From: Spirochaetales bacterium
GTDB lineage: Bacteria; Spirochaetota; Spirochaetia; Sphaerochaetales; Sphaerochaetaceae
NCBI GenBank assembly: GCA_012838275.1
Contig: DUPO01000053.1
Coordinates: 1 to 40,079 of the forward strand
Reading direction: 5' to 3'
Length of the DNA: 40,079 nucleotides
The notes under the pieces were generated by a model, which was given only the letters and a program-made list of their open reading frames with translations, was not told the origin of the DNA and ran no database searches. The first letter of the stretch is position 1; each line of letters starts with the position of its first letter. Shown here one piece after another: positions 33,238 through 40,079 of this stretch. The position numbers were made by a program, and so were the translations under genes.

Positions 33238-34380
33238 ATGTTACAGATAGGTTTGAAACTCCATTTTCAGGATGGGTATGATATGGCGGTAGCCAACGGG
33301 GTCGTCCGCTATGCAAAGAAAAAAAGCGGATGGCAGCTGAGGGGGCAGGGACCTTGGTTTTTTCCGTTGGACAGCGATGCCCTCTCAAACTGTGATGCCC
33401 TCATTGCTAGGATTGAAAATGATGAGGAGGCCCTTGCTTGCTCAGAGTTGGGTATTCCTGTTGTTGATATTGCAGGAGCCTCTTCGCTGAAACTTTTCAG
33501 CCAGGTGCGCAATGATGATTATGAGACAGGGGTCCGGGCAGGAAGGTACCTGCACGCATTGGGGAACAAGCAGTTCGGCTGGTGTGGCATCGACGATGTG
33601 CACTGGGCCAGGGAGCGGCTAGTGGGGTATGCCTCTGCGATAGGCAAAAGACCTGAGCAGATACTGTACTTTTCTCGTCCTCTGCCTTGGTGGCGAACAA
33701 TCTATGATGTATCTCCAGAGCTGGAGAGCTGGCTTATCTCCTTGCCGAAACCCATCTCCCTGTTCTGCGGCAATGACCTCTCTGCAATGAAGGTGGAGGT
33801 TGCGTGCCAGAGACTGGGAATCCACATACCCACCGAACTGACTGTCCTCGGTGTCGATAATGAGACCCTGTTATGCGAACTTGCAACCCCTTCAATTTCA
33901 AGCATCCAACCCAATTGCGAAATGATAGGGTATAGGGCGGCGGCCATGATTGATTCGTTGCTTGATAGTGGGAGCAAGACCATTACGATTCAACGCATAC
34001 CATCCGGTACAGTGACCGAACGTGAAAGTACCGCCCTGATCATCGAAGAGGATCCTGTAGTGGCACGAGCCTTGAGGATCATCAGGGATCATGCATCCGA
34101 GGGGATCAGTGTCGGGGATGTGGTGGAGCGTTCGGAGGTCTCCAGGAGAAGTTTGGAGGTGCGTTTCAAGGGTGCCAGGGGAAAAACCCTCTGGGAGGAG
34201 ATTTGTGACCAACGCCTGATCCTGGCAACCCTAGCCCTGCGGCACAGCCGATCCACCATTACGGACATAGCCAAGGATTGTGGCTTTGGCTCGGTACACC
34301 GGTTCTATACGCTGTTCAAGAGAAAATACGGAACCACTCCTAGTCTCTGGCGGAAACAGAAGCAAGCAAGGGATAGGTAG
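33238..34380 (+). CDS. XylR-like regulator: substrate-binding domain plus AraC HTH
   Basis: This 380-aa protein combines a LacI-like effector domain with a C-terminal AraC DNA-binding domain, the architecture of E. coli XylR (392 aa). The effector part shows RVGRYLHALG-like RAGRYLHALGNKQFGWCGI, then LFCGNDLSAMKVEVACQRLG, PTELTVLGVDNETLLCELATPSISSIQPN and IGYRAAAMID, all characteristic. The HTH region (about residues 278-375) has ISVGDVVERSEVSRRSLEVRFK and TITDIAKDCGFGSVHRFYTLFKRKYG. I prefer the ATG at 33238 to an upstream GTG at 33205 that has no ribosome site and falls in palindromic promoter DNA. It probably controls the divergent AKR/dehydrogenase pair. A pentose such as D-xylose is a guess for the effector. 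Confidence 0.9.
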   Translation: MLQIGLKLHFQDGYDMAVANGVVRYAKKKSGWQLRGQGPWFFPLDSDALSNCDALIARIENDEEALACSELGIPVVDIAGASSLKLFSQVRNDDYETGVRAGRYLHALGNKQFGWCGIDDVHWARERLVGYASAIGKRPEQILYFSRPLPWWRTIYDVSPELESWLISLPKPISLFCGNDLSAMKVEVACQRLGIHIPTELTVLGVDNETLLCELATPSISSIQPNCEMIGYRAAAMIDSLLDSGSKTITIQRIPSGTVTERESTALIIEEDPVVARALRIIRDHASEGISVGDVVERSEVSRRSLEVRFKGARGKTLWEEICDQRLILATLALRHSRSTITDIAKDCGFGSVHRFYTLFKRKYGTTPSLWRKQKQARDR

Positions 34381-34753
34381 CTTGCGAAGGGTTGCCTTGC
34401 TTGAGAAACTCGTCGTACCTCAAGAAAGCACAGGGCCATACAGGTAGAACATATGAACGGGCCTAGCCTGATATGTAAGATTGGATCTGTAGACATCGGA
34501 GCCTTGATACCTGCCTTCCGGACCCGTTGGAAAAGAGGATTTCCAGGTCTTTCTGCAGGATTAGGATCTCATGAAGATGCTCTGTAAAGTTCCCGGTAGA
34601 GCCATTTCATATCGATACATTGCCGACACCTCATCCAAGGACGGTACGGACCATGAGGATTCTTGAGCAAATACCCTTGCAACTTGGGCACGGACCCTGT
34701 CGCCCCTTCACCTCCTTTCCTTTCTGTGGCATCATGATACAAGAGGAAACAAT
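34381..34753. other. 373-bp spacer without a convincing gene
   Basis: This is the longest non-coding gap in the window. It holds a weak inverted repeat (CTTGAG/CTCAAG near 34400-34423) and a 44-codon open frame (34453-34587) with no ribosome site and no recognisable product. I see no tRNA-like fold, no strong terminator for the regulator gene and no clear promoter for the transaldolase. It may contain degenerate coding DNA or a small RNA. Confidence 0.4.
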
Positions 34754-35431
34754 ATGGAACTAATGCTTGATACGGCGAATCTGAAGGAAATCGAGAGAGG
34801 GATCGCTCTATACCCTATAAGCGGTGTCACCACCAACCCTTCCATCATCAAGGAGGAGAAGGCAGAGGATTTCTTTGGCCATATGAGGAGTATCCGTGCC
34901 TTGATCGGCCATGGAAGAAGCTTGCATGTCCAGGTTGTCGCCGATACGAGCGAATCGATAATCGCTGAAGCTGAGAAGATTCTCTCTGTTCTAGGTGAAG
35001 AGACCTTCATTAAGATTCCTGTGACTGAGGATGGGCTTAAAGCTATCCGAATTCTGTCCGAACGTGGGGTAAGTGTGACAGCAACTGCTGTCTACACCAC
35101 CATTCAAGGGATCTTGGCAATGCTAAGCGGAGCACGCTACATAGCTGCCTACTACAACAGGATGCTGAATATCGACATCGACGCGCCCAAGGTCATCAAG
35201 GAGTTGAGCAGCCTGCTCTGGTCCAATTCCGGCTGTTGTCAGGTCCTTGCCGCCAGTTTCAAGAATGTAACTGAAATAACTACAGCGTATGCAAACGGGG
35301 CAAGCTGCTGTACGGTTTCCCCTTCCTTGTTGTCTACGGGGTTGCATATGCCCTCGATAGCAAAGGCCGTTGATGATTTCCATGCAAGCTGGAAACAGGT
35401 GTATGGCGACATGACCATCCTGGATCTGTAG
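34754..35431 (+). CDS. fsa: Fructose-6-phosphate aldolase / transaldolase-like protein
   Basis: This is a 225-aa single-domain member of the FSA/TalC branch of transaldolases (E. coli FsaA is 220 aa). The Schiff-base lysine is K87 (FIKIPVT). D6 (LDTAN), the TTNPS block with T26 and N28, the Y in TATAVYTTIQG and the LAASFKN stretch match FSA in order. FSA proteins cleave fructose 6-phosphate to dihydroxyacetone and glyceraldehyde 3-phosphate or use related ketoses, while some homologues are true transaldolases. The start follows AGAGGAAA. The next gene begins 2 bases after its stop, so the two are likely co-transcribed. Confidence 0.9.
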   Translation: MELMLDTANLKEIERGIALYPISGVTTNPSIIKEEKAEDFFGHMRSIRALIGHGRSLHVQVVADTSESIIAEAEKILSVLGEETFIKIPVTEDGLKAIRILSERGVSVTATAVYTTIQGILAMLSGARYIAAYYNRMLNIDIDAPKVIKELSSLLWSNSGCCQVLAASFKNVTEITTAYANGASCCTVSPSLLSTGLHMPSIAKAVDDFHASWKQVYGDMTILDL

Positions 35432-35433
35432 CG

Positions 35434-36441
35434 ATGGATATCAAACCTTATATCCACAACACCCTATCGGTCTTTCAAGATAAGGATGGGTACTTCCATT
35501 TGCGGCGGTTTACCGATGAACAGCGTAGAAGCATAGGGAGTCATGCTCTCTATAGGGCGATGAGCAAGACCTCCAGTGGGTGCTCCATCCGGTTTATGAC
35601 ACGGGCAAGCTCCCTCTCTTTCAGATGCAAGAGATTCAACCAGTCACTTCTCAGGAAAGAGGGAGACATTGAGTTTGATTTTCCCCAGCTATATGGTCGA
35701 AAAATGGATATGCGAGACTATTTCGATGTTGTAGTTGATGGCGAGCTGGTGGAATCCATCGGACTGCGTACCGGTGTGATACAAGCGGCATGGGAAAACG
35801 TCAAAAAAAGCCTGGTGGAAGTGGAACTGTTTTTCCCCCTGACCCATCAGGTGGGTATCAAGGAGTTCGCTTGTGATGAGCCCATCAAGGCCCTAGAGCG
35901 GCCGCTCTCCTCAATTCTGGTACTGGGGGACTCTATAGTGCAGGGAGTGGGCTCTGAGAGCCCCTCGGTGGCTTTGAGCCCTCGCCTGGCGGCACTGTCA
36001 GGCTTAGATGTCATCAATCAAGGTCTTATGGGCTCCCTCTTCAATCCTGATGTAGCGCAGGAGCTTGACGCGGAACTTCCCATTTCAAAGATTATCGTGG
36101 GATATGGAACCAATGACTGGGTTCTCAGGTCTTCCCTTTCAGAGCTGGAGGAAGTCGTACAGACTCTGTTGGGGAGGCTGTTTGAACTCTATCCCACAAC
36201 AGAGATACTTCTGCTTTCACCGCTTTGGCGTACGGACTGGGAGGTGGAACGGGCGATGGGGAGTTTTACGCAGATGAGCCTGGCTATAGAGAAGGTATCC
36301 AAGGGTTTCCCCTTGGTTACCTTCATCGACTGCATGTCGTGTGTCGAGCACGATGAAAAGGTGTTTGCTGATGGATTCCTCCATCCGAACAAGAGAGGCT
36401 TCACTCTCTATGCCCGTTCCCTCGAACCCTACCTGATGTAG
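35434..36441 (+). CDS. SGNH/GDSL-family esterase with N-terminal beta domain
   Basis: This is a 335-aa serine esterase. Residues ~155-335 form the SGNH domain: S167 in LGDSIVQG (block I), a glycine in NQGLMG (block II), YGTNDW with N (block III), and D313-x3-H317 in DGFLHPNKRG (block V). Residues ~1-150 look like a beta-sandwich (YRAMSKTSSGCSIRFMT, DYFDVVVDGELVE), the layout of carbohydrate acetyl esterases of the CE2 kind. No signal peptide is visible, so it should act in the cytoplasm, perhaps deacetylating imported oligosaccharides. It overlaps the 3' end of the convergent MalY-type gene by 13 bases. Confidence 0.82.
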   Translation: MDIKPYIHNTLSVFQDKDGYFHLRRFTDEQRRSIGSHALYRAMSKTSSGCSIRFMTRASSLSFRCKRFNQSLLRKEGDIEFDFPQLYGRKMDMRDYFDVVVDGELVESIGLRTGVIQAAWENVKKSLVEVELFFPLTHQVGIKEFACDEPIKALERPLSSILVLGDSIVQGVGSESPSVALSPRLAALSGLDVINQGLMGSLFNPDVAQELDAELPISKIIVGYGTNDWVLRSSLSELEEVVQTLLGRLFELYPTTEILLLSPLWRTDWEVERAMGSFTQMSLAIEKVSKGFPLVTFIDCMSCVEHDEKVFADGFLHPNKRGFTLYARSLEPYLM

Positions 36442-37682
36442 GTCTTTTCCAAGAACTTGATGGCATCCTCCATCCTCATCAGTGCAGCAGCTATCCTCTC
36501 CTTGTTGGTCCCGTAATTGAACCTTACGAAAGAACGATATGCATCCCCTCCGAACCAGGTCCCGTCATTGAGGGCCACTTTCGCCCTCAAGCCAAAGAAG
36601 CGGGAGAGCAATCCTCCGTTGGGACTCTTTTTAGGATCATAGAGCTGTGGATTCGCCAGTGCATCCTGCTCCACCAAGCCCATGATGTCGGCACAGTCAA
36701 TGAAGCCGATGAAAGAAGCCTCAGGTTTGATGAAGGTAAGGGAGGGTAGTCTCTCCTTGAAGAAAGAAGCCATGAAGGAGATGTTCCCTTGCAGATAAGC
36801 GATGAGGTCTTTCAACCAAGGCTCTCCCTTTTCATATGCAACCAGGGCGAGGGTTGTTGAAAAAAAGGAGTTTCCTCCCAAGTAGAGCTGGTCCAGCCTT
36901 CGCATGAAAGCGAGTCTGAGCTTGTCATCACTGAAGATGGAGACTGAAAAATGTTCACCGGCAATGTTGAAGGTCTTTGAAGGGGCCATGCAGGTGACAG
37001 CCGTACAGCCGACTTCTGTTGCTAGGGGAAGCAGGGGGTGATGTTCCCTGAAAGTGAGGTCGGCATGTATCTCATCACTGATGATTGCAACGTGATGTTT
37101 TTTTGCGATGAGCGCAACCTTCCTGAGTTCGTCTTCTGAGAACACCATACCGCTTGGGTTGTGCGGTGAGCAGAAGATCAGAAGCTTTGCCCGTGAGCAG
37201 AGTTCCTCAAACGTATCCCAGTCGAGTGAGAACTGATGGGCCTCTTTATTGTAGAGCATGGGCCAGGGGATCAGTGTGCGATTGAGATTGCGCACTATCC
37301 TGAGAAAGGGCTGGTAGGCGGGGAGGGGAACGATCACCCCGTCGCCTTCGCTGCTGAGCATCTCTGTAAGCAGGGCTATGCTGGTGAGCATACCCGGGCA
37401 GATCACCACGTTCTTGCGTGCTAGCTTCCAGTTGTGACGCCTCTGAAGCCATGAGCTTATAAAAGCCTCCTTATCCTCAACATACGGGTAGCCGTAGACT
37501 CCGCTTTTAGCAGTATCAACAGCAGCCTGCACCACTTCCTCAGGTGCCAGGAAGTCCATATCGGCAACCCAGAAAGGTTCTGCTTCCTCGTTTCCCGTAA
37601 TGCCCTTGATGGCTTGGGGGTTCCATTTGACCGACAGGGTCCCTTTCCGATTCACCTCTTGAGAAAAATAGTCTTGTCTCAT
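36429..37682 (-). CDS. MalY/PatB-family PLP-dependent C-S lyase / aminotransferase
   Basis: This is a 417-aa fold-type I PLP enzyme of the MalY/PatB group (cystathionine beta-lyase activity, class I/II aminotransferase fold). The PLP lysine is K236 in APSKTFNIAG. FWVADMDF near residue 37, CSPHNPSGMVF (171-181) and ISDEIHADL (201-209) are family hallmarks, and the C-terminal RFNYGTNKERI carries the substrate-carboxylate arginine. It is the last gene of a tight three-gene operon with threonine aldolase and the EFR1-type protein; its start overlaps the preceding stop by one base. The operon suggests amino-acid beta-elimination or cleavage linked to a ferredoxin-like electron carrier, by inference. 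Confidence 0.9.
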   Translation of the reverse strand: MRQDYFSQEVNRKGTLSVKWNPQAIKGITGNEEAEPFWVADMDFLAPEEVVQAAVDTAKSGVYGYPYVEDKEAFISSWLQRRHNWKLARKNVVICPGMLTSIALLTEMLSSEGDGVIVPLPAYQPFLRIVRNLNRTLIPWPMLYNKEAHQFSLDWDTFEELCSRAKLLIFCSPHNPSGMVFSEDELRKVALIAKKHHVAIISDEIHADLTFREHHPLLPLATEVGCTAVTCMAPSKTFNIAGEHFSVSIFSDDKLRLAFMRRLDQLYLGGNSFFSTTLALVAYEKGEPWLKDLIAYLQGNISFMASFFKERLPSLTFIKPEASFIGFIDCADIMGLVEQDALANPQLYDPKKSPNGGLLSRFFGLRAKVALNDGTWFGGDAYRSFVRFNYGTNKERIAAALMRMEDAIKFLEKTYIR

Positions 37683-38467
37683 CAGATTCTATACTCCATG
37701 TTGTAGCCGGAACGCTTGTTCCTGTAGCGCCCTTCATGCGCTCTTGTTGTCAGTTGGATAGCGTCTTCAGGACAGCGATGATAACAGCCCAGGCAACCTT
37801 CACAATTGTCCCCGAAGACCGGTTTCCCTTCAACCATTGTGATGTTCGCCGAAGGGCACATCCTGTAACAGATCTTACAGGATGTGCAGGCATCGGTAAC
37901 GGTGAACTTCCTTGCAAAGAGTTTGCTGGAGCTATGGATGAATCCCATAAGGTAGTTCAGGGCCAGACGGCTGAAAGGTCGCTTGCCTGCAAGCTTGATA
38001 GTCTCGTTTTGGATGTCCTCAACTATAAGCCGAATACTCCGGTCTGCCTGGGCATAGAGCTCACTCTCCTTCTCCTCAGTAGGTACTGGGACAAGCGGTA
38101 CATATCCGTCAGGCATCACAATATGGTTGGCGTAGCTGTGGGCACATCCCGCTTCCCGCAGGAGGACCTCCATGGCTACCATGCTGTAAGCTTGGAACTT
38201 GTATCGCGTGGTAATCATGAAGAGGTACCTGATTGGCTCTAGGTCCTGTTTGGAAAAGACTTCCTGAATGAAATCCTTCATCTGGTTGGGAGGGAAGCCC
38301 TTGTATGTAGGAAACAGGAAACCAACCCGTTCGGTCATCTCTATATTCTCTGCATCAAGCAGGGAAGATGTCATACGCACGGTGGTATCACCGAGCTGCT
38401 CAGCAATGGCAGTGGCTGCATAATAGCTGTTACCAGTGCCAGAGAAGCAGAAAATGGTTGTTTTCAT
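37682..38467 (-). CDS. EFR1-type flavodoxin-ferredoxin fusion
   Basis: This 261-aa redox protein has an N-terminal flavodoxin-like FMN domain (FCFSGTGNSYYAA at residues 6-18, then FLFPTYKGFPPN) and, from about residue 190, two 4Fe-4S clusters: CTSCKICYRMCP and CEGCLGCYHRCP. The architecture is that of EFR1-family proteins common in anaerobes. It has no signal or membrane segment, so it is a cytoplasmic electron carrier or reductase. It overlaps both neighbours by single bases (TGATG junctions), implying tight coupling to the threonine aldolase and MalY-type enzymes. Its redox partner is not apparent. Confidence 0.9.
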   Translation of the reverse strand: MKTTIFCFSGTGNSYYAATAIAEQLGDTTVRMTSSLLDAENIEMTERVGFLFPTYKGFPPNQMKDFIQEVFSKQDLEPIRYLFMITTRYKFQAYSMVAMEVLLREAGCAHSYANHIVMPDGYVPLVPVPTEEKESELYAQADRSIRLIVEDIQNETIKLAGKRPFSRLALNYLMGFIHSSSKLFARKFTVTDACTSCKICYRMCPSANITMVEGKPVFGDNCEGCLGCYHRCPEDAIQLTTRAHEGRYRNKRSGYNMEYRI

Positions 38468-39489
38468 CAGTTTTTCCTAGGTTTGAAGGCTTTCAGGATG
38501 GAACAGATTTCAACTGTGTCCTGTTCGCTGATATCAAGATTGGTTACCAGGCGCACTACAGGACCTTCATTGTTTGCAAGAATTCCCACCTGAGCCAGTT
38601 GGCTGATGATCTCATTGGCATTGAAACCTGGGGCAGTGAAGAAGATCACGTTGGTCTGTACACCTTCCATATCTACTTGGGCCCAGGAACACTCCTTTAG
38701 GGCTTTTGCTATGGTCTTCGCCCTGCGATGGTCATCATTGAGACGAAGTACGTTATGCTCCAGTGCATAGAGACCGGCAGCTGCGAGGATACCTGTCTGC
38801 CTCATTCCACCCCCTAGGATCTTCCTGACAGTCAGAGCCTTGTTGATGAACTCTTCCGAACCACAGAGCAGGCTTCCAATCGGACAGCCCAAACCCTTAG
38901 AGAGGCAGAAGGTGAGGGTGTCTGCATATTTTGCATAGGTCTTGATAGGAATATCCATAGCTTGTTGGGCATTGAAAATTCTCGCTCCATCCATATGGAC
39001 CTTGAGGCCATGGGTATCTGCGAAATCACGGATACCCTCGAGGTTTTCTAGAGGGTAGCAGTACCCTCCGATGGTGTTTTCCACAGAGACGAGAGTGGTG
39101 GTTGCCATGTCATAAGCGCCACTCTTTACTTTTCCCTGTAGCTGGGACGCTGAAAGGATCCCTCTTGGGGCTTCTATTGAGATAGGCAGGACCCCTGCGA
39201 TAGAAGCTATGGAACCAACCTCATGATGGATGATGTGGCTGTTTGATGAAGTGAGGACTTCATTGGACCGTCCCCCGTTGAGATAGAGGGAGATGAGGTT
39301 TCCCATCGAGCCTGATGAGATGAAGAGCGCCTTCTCCTTTCCGCTCAGATGGGCCGCAAGCTCCTCGAGTCTGGTAGTCGTCGGATCTTCCCTATATACA
39401 TCATCACCGACTTCGGCTTGATACATAGCCTTTCTCATCTCTTCGGTGGGTTTTGTAATAGTATCGCTTCTGAGGTCATATCGTTTCAT
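38467..39489 (-). CDS. ltaE: Low-specificity L-threonine aldolase
   Basis: This 340-aa PLP enzyme cleaves L-threonine or allo-threonine to glycine and acetaldehyde. Features are the N-terminal DLRSDTITKPTEEMRKAM, the VGDDVYREDPT loop, SVENTIGGYCYPLENL, HMDGARIFNA (PLP-ring aspartate), and PLP lysine K198 in FCLSKGLGCPIGS followed by KILGGGMRQTG. It starts the reverse-strand operon behind a CAGGAGAG ribosome site. It may also act in other beta-hydroxy amino-acid cleavages. Confidence 0.93.
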   Translation of the reverse strand: MKRYDLRSDTITKPTEEMRKAMYQAEVGDDVYREDPTTTRLEELAAHLSGKEKALFISSGSMGNLISLYLNGGRSNEVLTSSNSHIIHHEVGSIASIAGVLPISIEAPRGILSASQLQGKVKSGAYDMATTTLVSVENTIGGYCYPLENLEGIRDFADTHGLKVHMDGARIFNAQQAMDIPIKTYAKYADTLTFCLSKGLGCPIGSLLCGSEEFINKALTVRKILGGGMRQTGILAAAGLYALEHNVLRLNDDHRRAKTIAKALKECSWAQVDMEGVQTNVIFFTAPGFNANEIISQLAQVGILANNEGPVVRLVTNLDISEQDTVEICSILKAFKPRKN

Positions 39490-39545
39490 TGCTCTCTCCT
39501 GTTTGGTTTCAAGTCAACTATAGCCAAGTTATGAAGTTCAGTCTA

Positions 39546-39577
39546 CAAAAAAGGTCCCCGAGAAATCTCGGGGACCT
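39546..39577 (-). terminator. Intrinsic terminator of the oligopeptide-binding gene
   Basis: Perfect 12-bp arms (AGGTCCCCGAGA at 39552-39563 and its complement at 39566-39577) with a run of As on the plus strand (39546-39552) make a classic hairpin plus U-tract for leftward transcription. Confidence 0.92.
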
Positions 39578-39596
39578 GATAAACTGATTAGCTAAT

Positions 39597-40079
39597 CTAC
39601 TTTTTGAGGTAGATGTTCTTGGGTGGATGGTAATCCATGATGTTGTTATGCCAACCGCCCCACCTGTTTGTGTCTATCATGTTCATTGAAACATAGTAGT
39701 ACAAGGGGATCATGCCTTGATCCTGGTTGATGAAAATGTCTTCTGCAGTGCGGAGTGTACCCATGCGATCTGGGCCAGCATCCATTCTTGCAGATTCATT
39801 GATCAGCAGGTCATAGACTTCGTTGGAATAGCGTCCACCGTTCATTCCTCCACCGGTGATAAACATATCAAGGAAGGTGTTAGGATCGGCATAGTCACCA
39901 ACCCAACCAGCACGTGCAACTACGAAGTTGCCCTGGTTTCTGTTGGAGAGATAGGTCTGCCACTCCTGGTTTTCAAGTGTTACGTTGATACCGAGATTGT
40001 TTCTCCACTCCTGCTGAATGAACTCTGCAATCTGCTTGTGACCTTCATCGGTGTTGTACAGGATGCTGAAAGTTGGGAA
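39597..40079 (-). CDS. Oligopeptide ABC transporter substrate-binding protein (partial, C-terminal)
   Basis: This is the C-terminal ~160 residues of an OppA/DppA-type (SBP_bac_5) binding protein; the N terminus lies beyond the right edge. Visible family features include the SILYNTDEGHKQIAEFIQQ helix, the GINVTLENQEWQTYL strand (the lobe-joining region), ARAGWVGDYADPNTFLDMF, and the final IPLYYYVSMNMIDTNRWGGW stretch that closes over the ligand. The gene ends just before the terminator at 39546-39577, so it is the last gene of its transcript. Peptides are the family's usual ligand, although some members bind sugars or nickel. Confidence 0.92.
   Translation of the reverse strand, partial: FPTFSILYNTDEGHKQIAEFIQQEWRNNLGINVTLENQEWQTYLSNRNQGNFVVARAGWVGDYADPNTFLDMFITGGGMNGGRYSNEVYDLLINESARMDAGPDRMGTLRTAEDIFINQDQGMIPLYYYVSMNMIDTNRWGGWHNNIMDYHPPKNIYLKK

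Noticed and set aside
34453-34587. 44-codon open frame in the 373-bp spacer
   Set aside because: No ribosome site, no similarity that I recognise, and a composition that does not single it out. It is mentioned only in the spacer entry.
1-40079. CRISPR arrays, tRNA/rRNA genes, insertion sequences, phage or bacterial microcompartment genes
   Set aside because: I looked for repeat-spacer structure, transposase motifs, RNA-gene hallmarks and shell-protein genes (expected in some fucose/rhamnose loci) and found none.

Overview
This window looks like a chromosomal segment of a carbohydrate-fermenting spirochaete of the Sphaerochaeta type. That assignment is an inference from protein style: the sugar-binding protein has a Spirochaetes-like signal peptide ending in VFAQG, the E1 dehydrogenase is a fused alpha/beta chain, and sugar ABC transporters and sugar regulators are dense. 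No rRNA, tRNA, CRISPR array, insertion sequence or phage gene was seen. Coding density is very high, and many genes overlap by 1-13 bases.

Left flank (1-7.7 kb): the partial 5' part of a CPBP-family membrane protease points left. Divergent from it is an addB-addA pair (recombinational repair helicase-nuclease), followed closely by a 2,3-diketo-L-gulonate reductase-like gene.

Central island (7.8-29.8 kb): this is a 6-deoxyhexose catabolic region. It holds L-fucose isomerase (fucI) and L-fucose mutarotase (fucU) on divergent strands, an AraC-type regulator, L-rhamnose isomerase (rhaA), a class II ketose-1-phosphate aldolase (RhaE/RhaD type), and a complete ABC importer (binding protein, double ATPase, two permeases). 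It also holds L-rhamnose mutarotase (rhaM) and, about 10 kb further on, rhamnulokinase (rhaB). Between rhaM and rhaB lies a DeoR-led block: E2 and E3 of a 2-oxoacid dehydrogenase, a fused E1 alpha/beta chain with unusual insertions, a PHP-domain phosphoesterase-like protein, an SDR with an unknown N-terminal domain, and a SorE-like zinc dehydrogenase. This block is the least explained and most interesting part. No fucK or fucA is present, so RhaB and the aldolase may serve both sugars.

Right part (29.9-40 kb): a LacI regulator is followed by a reverse-strand pair (zinc alcohol dehydrogenase and aldo/keto reductase). These are divergent from a XylR-like regulator, then a fructose-6-phosphate-aldolase-type transaldolase and an SGNH esterase. 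A reverse-strand operon of threonine aldolase, EFR1-type flavodoxin-ferredoxin and MalY-type C-S lyase follows, with the C-terminal part of an oligopeptide-binding protein at the edge.

How the genes fit together: L-rhamnose and L-fucose are imported, their anomers are balanced by RhaM and FucU, they are isomerised by RhaA and FucI, phosphorylated by RhaB, and split to dihydroxyacetone phosphate and L-lactaldehyde. Four sugar-type regulators (AraC, DeoR, LacI, XylR-like) with recognisable promoter and operator candidates suggest layered control. Which reactions the DeoR-led block carries out cannot be settled from sequence alone.
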